Both the position numbers and the translations under genes were made by a program. A stretch of 64,000 nucleotides of DNA. It comes from Hyparrhenia diplandra (Eukaryota > Streptophyta > Magnoliopsida > Poales > Poaceae). The DNA is taken from positions 124,001-188,000 of the forward strand of contig JADLZK010004567.1 in NCBI GenBank assembly GCA_015847255.1, written 5' to 3'. The notes under the pieces were generated by a model, which searched no databases, was not told the origin of the DNA, and saw only the letters and a program-made list of their open reading frames with translations. This document shows positions 21,496-33,206 of this stretch, one piece after another. How positions within the stretch are numbered: position 1 is the first letter of the stretch; each line of letters opens with the position of its first letter.

Positions 21496-21753
21496 CAGTA
21501 AGATGCTTGTGAAGGCTTCCATTACGCAAATACTCGAAAGCAAAGCAATCTTTCTCGTTTTTCCGCAAAAAATATTTTTCCCTTCTTGATGCACGACCAC
21601 TTCCTGTGTTTCAGCACAGTACCCAACAAACAAGACTATATTGTGGTGCCTAATATTCATTAGACAATCAACCTCGCGATGAAATGGTTCGTCTTCGATT
21701 GCATGAACTGAGTATAACTTCTTGACAGCAACAAGGTCATCTCCAAGCACTCC
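21496..21753 (-). pseudogene. Kinase-jacalin gene, exon 2: kinase subdomains II-V, frameshifted
   Basis: The exon follows a CTTACAG acceptor and encodes GVLGDDLVAVKKL (the ATP-anchoring lysine of subdomain II), the subdomain III-IV region REVDCLMNIRHHNIV and then subdomain V. After the codons for VVVHQEGK the frame is lost at an A-run near 21570-21576 (GGGAAAAAT). From there the conserved continuation, including EYLRNGSLHKHL, reads in another frame up to a GT donor at 21495. The downstream phase only matches exon 3 if the shifted frame is used, so this is a real break relative to the ancestral gene. Confidence 0.7.
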
Positions 21754-24334
21754 CTGTAAGTTTTGAACTACTCTCCTCAACTTTTTATGTAATATTTCCA
21801 CAAGCATATATCTATTTAATAGTAAAAAAAATGTACAATGGCTAGAAAAAGAAATAAATCTATAAATTATGATAAAATATTTGTTCATTTATTTTTGTGG
21901 ATGCCCTGTGAGATTAAATCATAACTAATTATTTAAATAAACTAGAGGTGAATTAACAATTCAAATAGCTAAGCCCAATTGCCAACATCTAACTTTAAAA
22001 GGCATATTATGAGGATGTACTCACCCTAGATATAAATACTTGACATTTTGGACAAGATCTGGTCAAACATGTAAAGCATCGACAAACCATAACTCTTATA
22101 AAATATATAGTTTGGAAACATGAAAGTCACAAAGTTATATCTATCTTAAAATAATTTGAAGTTGTTGTAATCTGGCGTTTGACATAGTTATACATACTTA
22201 TTTTCTACAGTTTATAAGAGGTGGAAAACAAGTATGTACACCTTACCAAAATCTTCTAGTATAAGTGAACCTGATTTCAACTAGCTAATCAATCAGGTTA
22301 ACTGTTCAAACCGTGGGAAATAAACACTACAGTACTAAAGTAGTCTTCTTCCTCTCTGAGCAGCCACTGTTTAGACCGTGCTGTTATATGTCTGAAGCTC
22401 AAGGGAGGTGGATGCAGTTTTGCTGGCATGAAAGAGGAAATCTAACTTTGGTGCCACAAACATTTCATTCCGGATCCAAGTTGCAATTTCTTAGCAAGCT
22501 ATATATGTGTCTCGATGATTCTTAGAGTGACATCAAATATGAGCCATGGCTAGGTTTTGGTTAGACGGAGGATAGATCTATACTATATGGACCTAGAGCT
22601 TGAATTTTATGATCAAGCATTTTAAAATTGGTAGAGAAGTATGTGGGTGTATATATCTTGCTAGTTGGCCTCGAAACAAATTTAGTTAATTTCACTAATA
22701 TATTTTTAAGGTGTGGACACAATGTTTTCAAATTCCAAGGTCTGCCATTTTACATGGGTCACACATTTAAATCAAGCTATATATTAATCTGCAAGAAGTA
22801 CCTAAATATCATAGTGTGCCATATCAAGTAATTTTAAGTCAATTTTGTTAAAACTTCATTGTGTAAATGTGACGTTTAGTTGCAGGTGCTCGGTTTTAAC
22901 ATGCATCTTTACATATATCAAGGCTCCCTTATTTGCATCAATTAGCTTACTGTCACTGAGACGTCTATAGTTAAACTTTGTGAAATTTGCTAAATTTTTA
23001 GATGTGGACACTAAATTTTGTACCCAAGATCTAGTTTTTGACATATACTATTCTGTTGTTATTATTTGATCATCATTGATTGTCTTCGTCTTAAAAATAT
23101 TTGATTATACATAGTCATTTTGCACTGAGTTTAGAATGGATTACATGCTTTTTCTTAGATGACATCATCAGCTGGAATTTTGTATTCATATTTGGACCAA
23201 AATCCGGTTCTAGCTCTGCATCTAAGGAATTTCGTAAAGTAGGTCACGTGTGTGGCCCTACAATGTGTTGCATGAGGTCATTAGCATTGATTTCTACAGT
23301 GTTCCAAGATCGATATCAAGAACCTCGGCATTGTTCTATTCAACCACCTTATAGTTGCCCCTATATATCATTTTGAATTACATTGTTTCCTTAAGCACTG
23401 CAGCTCAGTAGCCATAGTCTTGGCCAATCTCAATGAGTGGTTATTTTGTTCATTCTAAGAGCATCTCCCAGAGTTTCAAAAACCCAGTCCCAATCTTGAT
23501 TTTTTGGCAAGATTAAAAAAAACTCTCTGCCACAGTTCCCCATCTCAACTCCCAATCTTTCTGCACTTGGCAAAATTGATCCAATGGCAAAAATATACAT
23601 GCGTGTATCCAATCGGCCGATCTAGAGGTGGAAGGACATGGGTAAGAAGGATAGGTTTCACAATGCAAATGTACAAGAGAAAGAAACTGTGAAAATGTAA
23701 ATGAGAAAGAAAGTATAGAAGTTGCTGGGATGATTTGGAAATAGTCTAAGATTCGAGATACAAAATTGCCTTCTAGCTTTTAGAAACAAGATGTTGGAAA
23801 TGGTTGGATTAAGACAACAAATATGCTCCTTACTTTTTTTAGCAACTTAGAAAACTCATTGATTTGGAGATGTTGTAAGAGGGCCACATCATCTAGAGCT
23901 ATTGCATTGATGAGAATGAAACCACTACTTCCAATGCATAGTTTTAGTTTTGTTTTACTGTGGCTCTTTGTAGACTTATGTGCGCCCAATGCTAGTGCAG
24001 AACAATTTTCATGTTTTGAAAGTGTACAACGAGTGGCATCTAGATGAAACCACACTCCCCTTCTGTATCTCTAATGAAAATGAAACCCTTCAGTTAGAGG
24101 AGGAGTAGCAATGGTCGAGGCATGCACTATAGGAAGGAGACATTGAATATATAGTTGAATCCTGAGCTTCTCTAGTGCAACTTTGAAGGAACCACCCCTT
24201 AGTGTGTAGTAGGAGTGGATCCAATTGTCTTCTAGCCTACACGGTGCCCCTTTGAGAACATGCATGTGCTCATGCAAGGCTTTGTCATTGCAAGGCACAA
24301 TTGCATCATCCACAACACTATCGAGTATTAGCAA

Positions 24335-24575
24335 AGGAACAAAGATGCAAATTGAGCGTAGCTCAGATGGTTAGGTTTCTTGTGGTGGAACCTATCTACC
24401 CAAGTTCATGTTCTCGACTTCACATGGGTGCTCACATTTTTCTTTATTTTATTTCAGGATTCAATTGTGCCATTCTTTCAGTGCCGGGCAACATTATATT
24501 ACTTGTGGTCAAACTTGTCTACTCAAGTTCACATTATCGACTTCACACGCATGCTCAGAAGTTTTCTAAAATGTA
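24335..24575 (+). mobile_element. tRNA-derived SINE with a second partial head-to-tail copy
   Basis: GCGTAGCTCAGATGGTTAGG matches the A box of tRNA genes, and CCCAAGTTCATGTTC lies where a B box is expected. Together they resemble RNA polymerase III promoters of tRNA-derived SINEs found widely in grasses. A second partial copy follows at about 24495 (TTGTGGTCAAACTTGTCTAC, CTCAAGTTCACATTATC), without its A box. The B box of both copies has drifted, so transcription is unlikely. Confidence 0.6.
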
Positions 24576-24599
24576 ATTATGATTTTGTTGATTTGTGAC

Positions 24600-25995
24600 A
24601 ACATGACAAATGGGACTAACAACATGTGCTGGTATATGTTGAAGACTTAGTCTCACATATGCAAGTAGATATACTTGGGAGAGTGCACCTCAATGGAAGA
24701 CCAAGTGTACATGTTGAAGACTCCAAAACATCAGCAAACAATCCATCATGAAAGAAACAAAATTAAACCAAGAAACATGAACCACCAGCGCTTTGAACAG
24801 TAGCAGATGAATAGATCAAGACCACCACATTAATTTTTCAGCATCATGAGGAGCTGATGGAATGCTTCATCGGATGATCTTGTGATGAAATTGAGCCGTT
24901 AGAATATTATTACTAGAGCTTTGTTTTAAGGATCAAGAAAAAGGCATGCTAGGATCAATGGAAGTTTCAGTGATAGGAGAAAGCGCATACACCCTACTTA
25001 TATGATGCCTACAAAAGCACACCAAAGACATAGTAGGTGGCAACAAAAGGTCTAGGTCCCATCGAGAATTTTCTTTGGACCATGATGTGATGTGTACTAG
25101 GGCACAACAACCAGTTGAGTGCAACCCACTGGATGTTCTAGTGATGGTCATTTAAAGCCATTGGAAGATCTGGTGATCGCATAATGTATGAAATTATGTG
25201 CAATACAAATAGTTTGCGTACTTGAGGCTATTATACATGGGATAAGATGTAGACACATATTTATGGTCTCTAGCCTCAAAAGTGTTCAAGAGAAGGTTAA
25301 GTATTTAGTGCTAATGAGTAGTTCTTGTTTAGGACTAGTTAGCGCATTTCTTTAGGTATTTCCATAGTGGTAGGCTAGGTTTGTATATCTCTTTGCTTGC
25401 TATGCTTGCGTGCATACCAAATGTTGTAATTTGCAATATTGGGCTTGTACAACTTGTCCTGTTGTGAGACCCTCAAATAGCATTTGTTGTGTGTCGCCAT
25501 TGTGTGAGGATGAGAGGCCTTTTGGTTTTAGCCAAAAAACTCTACTAAGTGAAGAAGATAGAGAGTGTTTCGGATGAGGCAATCTGAATACCCACCTATG
25601 CATAGTAAATCCCTTCGGCTATTTGCGTGGAGTTACTAGACCGAGAGCTTGGCCTTGTAAGGGCGTCCTTGCTAGGGACTCCAACAAGGATTAGGGAAAA
25701 GGGCAACCTTTTTGATACATTTGTAAAAAGCTGCCATGCAGGTGTTTGCATTTTCTACTTAACTTTACATACCACATTATGTTCTTTGACCTTGCATGTA
25801 TTGATTGCTTTACTTTCTTAGTATATATAGTTAGTAGGATTGGAATCTATGCTACAAAACTTTTGGGTGATATAGAGATATCATCGGAAGCAGAAACCTG
25901 CTAGTGCACACTAGATTGACTTATGTAGGTGTTTATGTGTGCAAAGTTGGCCTAGTTTTAAGAGACCCTAATCACCCCTTCTAAGGGTTTCATGT
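24600..25995 (+). mobile_element. LTR-retrotransposon-like remnant in intron 1
   Basis: The sequence resembles a Copia-type LTR or leader: GTTGAAGACTTAGTCTCAC, later GAAACCTGCTAGTGCACAC and a terminal ACCCTAATCACCCCTTCTAA. No gag-pol coding remains. The assignment rests on general resemblance, and the ends and target duplication were not found. Confidence 0.35.
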
Positions 25996-26166
25996 CTGTT
26001 GGAAAAGTGTTCTGATTACTGAATTAATACGTGTCAAAAAAAAATTCAGAGTGTCACACAAACAAAAATGAACTATATATAGTGAAATACTTTTTATATT
26101 TTATTAGGTTTTGAAATGCATATGCTTTTTGTGACTAGTAGAAATTAAGAAAAAAGTCCCACATAC

Positions 26167-26325
26167 CTTGTAAACTTCCCCATATCCGCCACAACCAATA
26201 AGGTTGTCCTTGGAGAAGTTGTTTGTGATGGCTTCCAAGAGGTGTTGTTTAACACACAATGGCTCTCCTATTTTATCACATAGCTTGTACTCGAGAGTGC
26301 GATATGTATCATCTTGAGTGGCCAT
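26167..26325 (-). CDS. Kinase-jacalin gene, exon 1: kinase N-terminus with glycine-rich loop
   Basis: This exon opens with an ATG at 26325 and reads 53 codons to a CAAG|GTATGT donor. It starts MATQDDTYRTLEYKL and ends in the ATP-binding loop GCGGYGEVYK preceded by ITNNFSKDNLIG, the classic start of a plant receptor-like cytoplasmic kinase domain. There is no signal peptide. The next exon begins exactly at the following residues (GVLGDDLVAVKKL), so the exon boundary fits the family. Upstream sequence (26330-26800) shows no further coding exon, so this is the likely translation start. Confidence 0.75.
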
Positions 26326-28106
26326 TTCTTATCTGTTGTACCTTTGTAGAAGATCACATATGTTTCCCTACTACACAAATTAAATAAGATGGATTAAGAA
26401 AAATGCATTGAATTTACTAAGTCCTTATGTATAGTTGATTCGATTCGATATTTATAGTGGATAAGATGCATTGAATTGAATAGAATATATAAAAATAGTT
26501 TATTAAGAAAATAAAAAATAAAATATTCCTAGCTAGTAATAGGCCAAGCGTTGGGTGGATGGACGTACGGAAGCGTGTTCTCAAGGTTGTTGTGCTCATC
26601 GATCCGTTGAATTTTATGAGAGTTTTGGTATAGAAGATTCTTTTCGAAAACGACCCAAACGCCGCTAGCTGTGGCCGCGGTTGTCGGTAGATTGACAGCT
26701 AGTAGTACACCGGGCACGTGCGTGAGCCCCGCACCACTTGGATCGCTTGCTCCGTACGTCCTCTAGCTGGCTGGTCTCTCTCTATCTCTTGGCTTTTCAT
26801 CGATGATCGAGTGGATGAGGATTCATCAGATGCAGCAGGAAGAGCACGCTAGCCCTGGCACTGAATCAATCTCCACACAAGTCAGATCCATGATATATCT
26901 TATCTTATTATTACTAATTGGAGGCCCCAACACTGGCTCCACGTTAATTCCCACAAGACTTGCTAAAAAGATAAATCAAAGGAATTCTTATAGTAATCAG
27001 AAAAATCTGGCCATCAATCAAGCTCCGTTAATATTAATAGCCATTAGATCTTTTTTTTTTTTTTTAAAAAATTACGCACCTTTACTATTATGAATATACG
27101 TTAAAGTAAACTCTTCAACTCATATCTTATTTACCCACCATCACCATTATAATAAAATATAACATGCTACTCTCACACGTAATAACAAATCATCTGATTG
27201 ATAGCTTAAAAAAAACTTCTAATTGATAAACAAAAACGTAGATTATATATTTTTATCAATGACATAAACTATATATTGCCGTCCCTTCCAATCTCCCGTG
27301 GTATTAGCAACCCCGTCGCCGCTGCCGCTGGCCATAGTCACGGAGCTTCAATCTATCAATTAGGGAAAAGTAAATCGACTTTTCAAGCTTGCAACCTGTT
27401 AAGTCGGGCTTCCCTCCCGGTCACTTCTTGCCTGGGCTTTCCTCCCAGTCACGTCATGCCGGTTCTTTGCAGCCCCAGTGACGGATAGGCCGGCTTGGTG
27501 AGCTTCTTTGGAGTAGTAGATGTTCTTTCGATTGCCAAATCAATCTCCAATTTGAGCTTGGGCATACATGTTTTAAAACCACTGGGATCAGCCGAGATCG
27601 AGAAGATGACATGGCAAGACGGATTATCATGGTCTGGACGAGCTAGTGCTGGACATCCCGCAGCCGCTGCTAAAACCGGCGTCCTGTGTCAACGAATGAG
27701 TGGAACGCACGTACACTACTTTTCCTGCATGTACGCTGCTCTTGCTCGCTCATACTCCACAGTTCTTACTGCAGGTACGCTGCTCTTGCGGCAGGCGCGA
27801 GCTCTGGCGGACGCCGAGATCTGTGTCTACATTAGTGGCACTATGCTACTGTCACCATTGCTGCAGGTATGCTACTCTTGCCCGCTCATACTACTACACC
27901 CGCGCCAAACTCTACTCCGCAGTTTGGGCATACACAGATGCAAATTAAATTAAAGTAAAGAACAAATATGTCCCATGTCTATTCATTAATCAACCCATGT
28001 TTATATATTAATGGGATTGAAGAAGGGAAATTGGTGATAAGACAAGACATGGTGTGACCTATCTAAAAAGGTGCTTAAGAAGGAAAAGCAAAGAATGCTA
28101 ATCTCC
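26326..28106. other. Upstream region of kinase-jacalin gene; no gene recognised
   Basis: 26326-26800 is the likely promoter and leader of the minus-strand kinase gene. A T-run lies at about 27050-27066. At 27270-27960 composition is mixed and a 152-codon plus-strand frame (27495-27953) exists. It has no recognisable domain and contains a repeated phrase (TACGCTGCTCTTG, twice; a variant at about 27868), so it looks like low-level repetition and not a gene. Confidence 0.45.
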
Positions 28107-28120
28107 ATATATTCCTATAT

Positions 28121-29479
28121 ATATAGCATCCAGGTTTTATTGCATTACCATTTAGTAGCCTTCCCTCGCGTCGTCTCCTGGGGGGGGCGACTCGAGGGGC
28201 TCCCCCAGCGCGCCGCCACAAGGCCCCCCCCTCCCACCTCGCCCGCCGGGGCCGCTGGCTGCCACCAAGTCGGCGGCGGCTCTCCCCCGTCCCCTCCCCT
28301 CTTTCCTCCCCCTCTCGGCTCCACCTCCCTCCCCTCGCTCCTTCGACGCCGGTGATCGCCGGGCGGCGTGAGGGTCGATCCGGCCCCTCCCGGCCGGATC
28401 CGCCCCCCCATGGCCGTATCGGGCTTCCCAGCGGTTGGTGCGGCCGGATCGGCCAGCGGCGACCGACCTAGGGTTGGTCGCGACGTTTCGCTTAGCGGTC
28501 TTCGCGAGGTGGCGGCCCGATGGCGGCGATTTGGCTCGCGCCTCGGTGGGTTTGGCGACGCGGACGGCGGCACCGTTCTCTCCACCGTTTGGTGGAGGGG
28601 ACGGATCGGCGCCGGCCCGTACCTTGCCGTTTAAGGAGTCCGGCGCGGGCGGGCTGTCGGGTATTTCGGGATCGGATCCGCCCGCTGCTGCCCGTTGCGC
28701 CCTTCGGTGCGGGTGGTGCTCCGGCGATGCGGACTCGGGCGGGCGTTGCCTTGGGTCGGGGATATTTCCCGGCGACGGTCGGGTCGTCTGGACCCCGGGC
28801 ACCGGTTGGGGATGCCGGCATTGGCTTGCCGGCTATTCAACACGCCGTCCAACCCGCCCTCCCCGAGGGTCGGGGCCTGGATCAACCACAACAAGGCTCT
28901 CGGCTCGAGAATACGTCGCTCCCGGCGGCTCGCTAATCAACTCCGACATCCACACCAAGGACACCGTCGCCCTCTGTTTCTTTACGCTACCTCGCTCCAT
29001 CTGGGTGAAGACCCTGCCGATTATCTCCGTCATCTCGTCGTGTGAAGGTTCGGCTTGGATGTGATTTGCGGGGATCTTGGAATACGGGTGAAAACCCTGC
29101 CTGGCGATCTTTGGGCGGCGGCGATGACGCAATCGGCGTCATTTTCCCCCTTGGAGGCGTCGCCTGTAACTTCCTCCTCTTTCGTTGATGGTGGCATCGT
29201 GGACGTCATTTACCTTTTTGAAGGCATCAACACAAGCACACCTCCCCTAGCCACGCCCCTGCACTCACGCAAATTGGGACCCAAATGCGGCGTCAAGGGC
29301 AAGCCATGGGCGCCCCTCGTTAATCAAATAGAGGGTCGAAGCATTTAGTTTGCTGTATTGTCTGGTCGATTTATAAGACTATAGCTTTTCTCTTGTTGTT
29401 TTCTATATCTCTTTTGTATTTTTTGGGCTGTGTACATCCCCGGATGTAGAGGGCCGTTTTTTAATCCATTATTAAAAAA
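28121..29479 (+). mobile_element. Retroposon with 14-bp target duplication (LINE-derived or processed type)
   Basis: A GC-rich segment of 1,359 bp is flanked by a perfect 14-base direct repeat, ATATATTCCTATAT, at 28107-28120 and 29480-29493. It ends in ATTATTAAAAAAA, as expected for target-primed retroposition. The 5' part (GCGCCGCCACAAGG and Pro/Arg-rich frames) and the 3' part (TGGGCTGTGTACATCCC, GGATGTAGAGGGCCG) resemble ends of grass LINE elements. No reverse transcriptase is present, so it would be an internally deleted, non-autonomous copy. The 209-codon plus-strand frame (28435-29064) has no known domain. Confidence 0.75.
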
Positions 29480-29493
29480 ATATATTCCTATAT

Positions 29494-30926
29494 TTTGTTA
29501 GCACCTAGAGTTTATTACTTCAAAACACATTCTGTACTACATTCCAACCGATGAGGAAATCACATTTAAACTGTGTAGGACATATGTTATTTAATGATAC
29601 ATGTATAATATGTAACCATGTTACTAGACTATTTTATAACTACAAGAAATTTGCAAAAAAATATAACCATATAAAATAACATATCAAGAAAATCAATTAA
29701 TATTTGCAAAAAATAGTATGTAACCATATAAAATATTTCCATTGACTAAAATTTAGTGGCTAGCCTCCACGTTAATTCTCATCAGCTTTCTCTTTTTTTC
29801 TTTTTTTTTTTTTTTTTGAAATTAGCTCAACAGTATTATTCAGCAGTCCCAGAGTTTCCTCTGATGCATTTCTCAGAAAAAGAAAAGTTCATTCGGCAGA
29901 CATTTCCATGTAAGTTTCGAATCCTGAGCCAGTGAGATTATCTGTATCTAATTGGGAGCTAATGGCCCTACGTACCTTGTCAGTTACTACAGTCAGCCCC
30001 TATATTCTCATGCATGACAAAAAGCCCCTCTTTTTATTTAATAATCACGTAGTGGGATGTACAGCGAAGCAGAATCGCTTCCAGCATCAAGATTCGTTGA
30101 GCAGTAAGCATGTTTTTGTCTCTCCTTTTTGGCGCTTACATAGCAACTTCTCAAAGGTCATTTCCTAGTTCCTACCCTGTTTCAAGAATCAAGACTTGGG
30201 ATATGCATGCAGGTGAGCTTTCTCACTCATTTCCTGCCCATTTTGCTATGCAGGTGGAAACTTCCTGTTGCTAGAGGCAGTGTCTTCCTGGTTGCTACTG
30301 TTTAGGCTGAAACAAAACTTTGCTATCCTTCCATTGGTTTCGCCACAAAAGGCAAGCAGGAAGCACAGGTAGAAATATATAAGCTCTGAAGCAGGGGAAC
30401 AGCTCTAATGGAGAGCAAGCAATCCAGTCAAGGAAACAGATACTCGAAGAACACGACGACCGCAGAAGTCAACTGGCAATACTTGTATGTGAGCAAAAAC
30501 TGAGCAAGCAGCAAGGAAGACCAGCAAGAACATAGCAATCAAGTCAAGCAAGCAGATACTCAGAGAAGACTACGACGAGCATGCATGCAGGGAGGAAGGC
30601 CGGCAAGAACATACCAAGAGAAGGGGGGAGAAGCATCAGGCCTGTGGTGCACCCAGCTTCTTTGAACTTTCTCTGAGCAACTAAGCGAGTCAGGACTCAG
30701 GAGTTATAACGAACACTCAGTTGGGGGATTTGAAAGAGGATAGTGAAGAGAAGCTTCAGCACTGAGCTGAGAGAGAGAGACCGAGTGAGGAGACAAATGA
30801 ATGGCTAGATTTATCGGGCTGGTCCCCTCCCTGAACGTCGAAGCAAAGGAGGTAATTCTGACCATCTCATTGGATCACGCGCGAACGGCTTGGATTGGCT
30901 ACCGTACAGATTCTGCAATAGATCAA
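29494..30926. other. No gene recognised; imperfect ~115-bp duplication
   Basis: AT-rich at first, with a long T run near 29790-29817. At about 30420-30500 and 30530-30615 a phrase is repeated in altered form (CAAGCAATCCAGTCAAGGAA / ATAGCAATCAAGTCAAGCAA, then CAGATACTC, then ACGACGA). No open frame with family character is present. Confidence 0.45.
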
Positions 30927-30928
30927 TA

Positions 30929-31166
30929 CTCCCTCCGGCCCCAAAATAAATGGCGTTTTGCTTCGAAATATCTATCTTTGGCAATTATGTATTAAAATAG
31001 GATTAATATTTATATTACATAATTAGTATCATTGGAAAGAACTTTTGATCTAGTTTTTTTTAACAAATTTATTTGGAGATTTAAACCTTCTACGTATTTT
31101 CTACAAATCGAGTTAAACTTGTAGCACAAAAACCCAAAAACGTCGTTTATTTTGGGACGGAGGGAG
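30929..31166. mobile_element. Stowaway MITE
   Basis: Ends CTCCCTCCGGCCCCAAAATA and (right, reverse complement) CTCCCTCCGTCCCAAAATAA are inverted repeats flanked by TA on each side (30927-30928, 31167-31168). These are the standard Stowaway terminus and target duplication. Length 238 bp, no coding. Confidence 0.9.
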
Positions 31167-31193
31167 TATATCTGAGAGCTGTCCACTTGTAAT

Positions 31194-31532
31194 TAGACAC
31201 TGAGCAAAACTAGCCCGACCCGACCCGACCCGCGAGCCCGGCCGAGCCCGACGGGTTTTGGCCCACGCACCTTAGTGGACGGGGGCACGGGCGTAGATTT
31301 TGAAGCCCGTTAAATTTTTTCGTGGCCGAACTTCGGCCCGAAATAGATTTTCGACTATTTTGTAGTGTAAAATGCACGGGTAGCCGCCCAAGCCGGGCCG
31401 GCCGAGCCCGGCCCGAAAAAAGCTAGGCCCGACTTGCCCGGTGGGGACGTCATGGGCCGAGGATTTTTGGCCGAAATAAGCTGGATTTTTCGGCCCGGGC
31501 GAACCCGACCCGCCGAAAAATGCTCAGGTCTA
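31194..31532. mobile_element. hAT-type MITE with 8-bp target duplication
   Basis: 339 bp with imperfect inverted ends (TAGACACTGAGCA and, right, reverse complement TAGACCTGAGCA). It is flanked by CTTGTAAT on both sides (31186-31193, 31533-31540), the 8-bp duplication expected for hAT elements. The interior is rich in CCCGACCCG and GGCCCGAAA subterminal motifs. No transposase. Confidence 0.85.
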
Positions 31533-31540
31533 CTTGTAAT

Positions 31541-33206
31541 CCTAGGGCTCTCAGGGTCAATACCGGCTCACATACCTGTATCAGCACGGAGATCTTTGTT
31601 ATCCTACTAATCACTAAATTATCCCACTAGTAGATCTTCTAATCTCATAACATGGTCCTACAAGTAAGTCTTCTGAGCATAAGGTTTGTTAGGAGTGGAG
31701 CAAGTTGAATAGGAGTAGAAAAAGAAGAGGGAAGGTGAGCATACGGTGCTGAATAAACAGGATTGGGGTCTGAGCCTAGAAATTGTTTAAGGTGCCTCCC
31801 CATTTGACTAGCTAATGAACAAGGAAAATTACCCGAACTACCCTGATTTTTTCATATATTTTCTTGCAGCATCCCCAAGAGTCATGCTTGAAAAGAACAT
31901 AAATCTTAGAAATTCTTACAAAAAATAGAAACATTCACCCATCAATTGGTAGAATTCAATCCTCATTAATTGAGAATCATAGTCATTGTAGTAATTCATA
32001 GTGCACTAGATTTAAAACTCCTATTATTAATAAAATATAAAGAGATGTTTGAAGGAGAGATACAATAGGCACTATGCATGGTTTCAACTTAACATGTGTG
32101 TGTGGGAGGGAAAGAGATGGGGGGGGGTGAGTTTTCCTAAAAACTATTTTTGTAACCAAAGTCAATTACACCTAGATAAAGATTACACAATATGCATAAC
32201 AAAATAAACAAATGAGATTGAGAGGGTGAATGCACCAAATTTATCCCCAAACTTCAAACGTTCATGTGTGGCTCTTAAAATACATGTAATTCCATGTTTG
32301 TGTAGGAGCACATGTTGATGTACTAGTGCTTCATATAATTCATGTACATGATTGTTTTTATCAAATGAAAAAAAAAGAAACACATTTCTATTATTTAATT
32401 TATTTGGTATAAAGAAAAAGGCTACCTACAAGTAAGTGGGACAAGAATGCTTTACAATGAAGAAACGTTTGGACATTAAACAACAAAGAGAGAACTATTC
32501 ACGAAAAAGGTCAGACAGGTGTCCTACATACAGCTCAAAGATTCAATCTTAGCCTCTAACTTTTTTTTGTTATTATTCATAGCCGTTAACTAGATATTAT
32601 ACTACATATAAAAGCTCAAACTACCAAAAAGTATGTAGTATATTGTTTGCACTGCACAAATAATAGATAGACAACACAAAGCTAAAGGAAGAGTTATATA
32701 TATATGTTCTTTGCATTGATGCCCAAATTGGTTGCCTACACCACACCTCATAGATTCAAGGTTAGCCGGCCGCTAGATCACCATCACACCATAAACAATG
32801 ACCAACAAAATCTTTTCTAACCGAAAGGTCTACAAAATCTAGTGAACATTGTGTGTTGGGGGACGCATATATTCTGTTCCCACTTCAGGCTAGGCCGTGC
32901 CTCACATTGCTCCAAAGCCATCCTCATCCAGCTCCCCTCGCCTGAAAGCAATCATCCATGGCCTATTGGTCATTTTCAGAGTCGAGCTGTCCTGAGAATG
33001 AATACACTGGATTCCATGTCCTTTGGTTGGTCTCTTCCTTCCAAGCTTTCATGGCACGCGAACAGAAAGCGAGTCCTCTGATGCTCTTTGGAAGACAAGA
33101 GAACAGAAGGACAGTAGTATACAGGGCATGCAAGTATGCAACGAGCAGACAAGCCCGTGACACACGTTCAGCGTGTCAAACCAGTCATCACCCGGCTAGT
33201 CTTTGC
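31541..33206. other. No gene recognised
   Basis: AT-rich intergenic sequence with only short open frames. A run of seven G lies near 32121. The stretch 32842-33206 has mixed composition and leads into the element at 33207. I see no coding or RNA signature. Confidence 0.45.

Larger units (their letters stand above)
21754..26166 (-). other. Intron 1 of kinase-jacalin gene (4.4 kb)
   Basis: Long first intron between the glycine-loop exon and kinase exon 2. It contains a tandem tRNA-type SINE (24335-24575) and an LTR-like remnant (24600-25995). A segment at about 23455-23860 starts GAGCATCTCCC and ends GGAGATG, loosely like Mutator-type ends. No coding exon is visible in the remaining AT-rich sequence. 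Confidence 0.55.
1..26325 (-). pseudogene. Kinase-jacalin lectin fusion gene, disrupted (gene-level entry; continues past left edge)
   Basis: A minus-strand gene in which a Ser/Thr kinase is followed by jacalin-like (mannose-binding type) lectin units. Kinase exons with matching phases are 26325-26167, 21753-21496, 19740-19518, 19373-19247 and 19090-18857. The first jacalin exon (18077-17877) is in phase with the last kinase exon. More jacalin exons lie at 17175-16934, 16854-16657, 16573-16373, 464-225, 145-86 and 10-1. Kinase-jacalin fusions are known in grasses and are thought to act in cytoplasmic defence signalling; no signal peptide or membrane segment precedes the kinase here. Lesions: frameshifts in kinase exons 2 and 3 and several indels in jacalin unit A. 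Intron 1 is 4.4 kb, and the intron between 16373 and 464 is 15.9 kb of nested transposons. Either a pseudogene, or a gene obscured by consensus errors. That these exons ever formed one transcript is inferred. Confidence 0.7.

Noticed and set aside
24335..24420. Possible tRNA gene
   Set aside because: An A box is present, but the B box has drifted and no cloverleaf can be folded. It matches a SINE head.
27495..27953. 152-codon plus-strand open frame
   Set aside because: Repeated phrases (TACGCTGCTCTTG) create it, it has no domain, and a second overlapping frame is equally open.
28435..29064. 209-codon plus-strand frame in GC-rich DNA
   Set aside because: Several overlapping frames on both strands are equally long, as expected from high GC content. 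The whole segment is a retroposon bounded by a 14-bp duplication.
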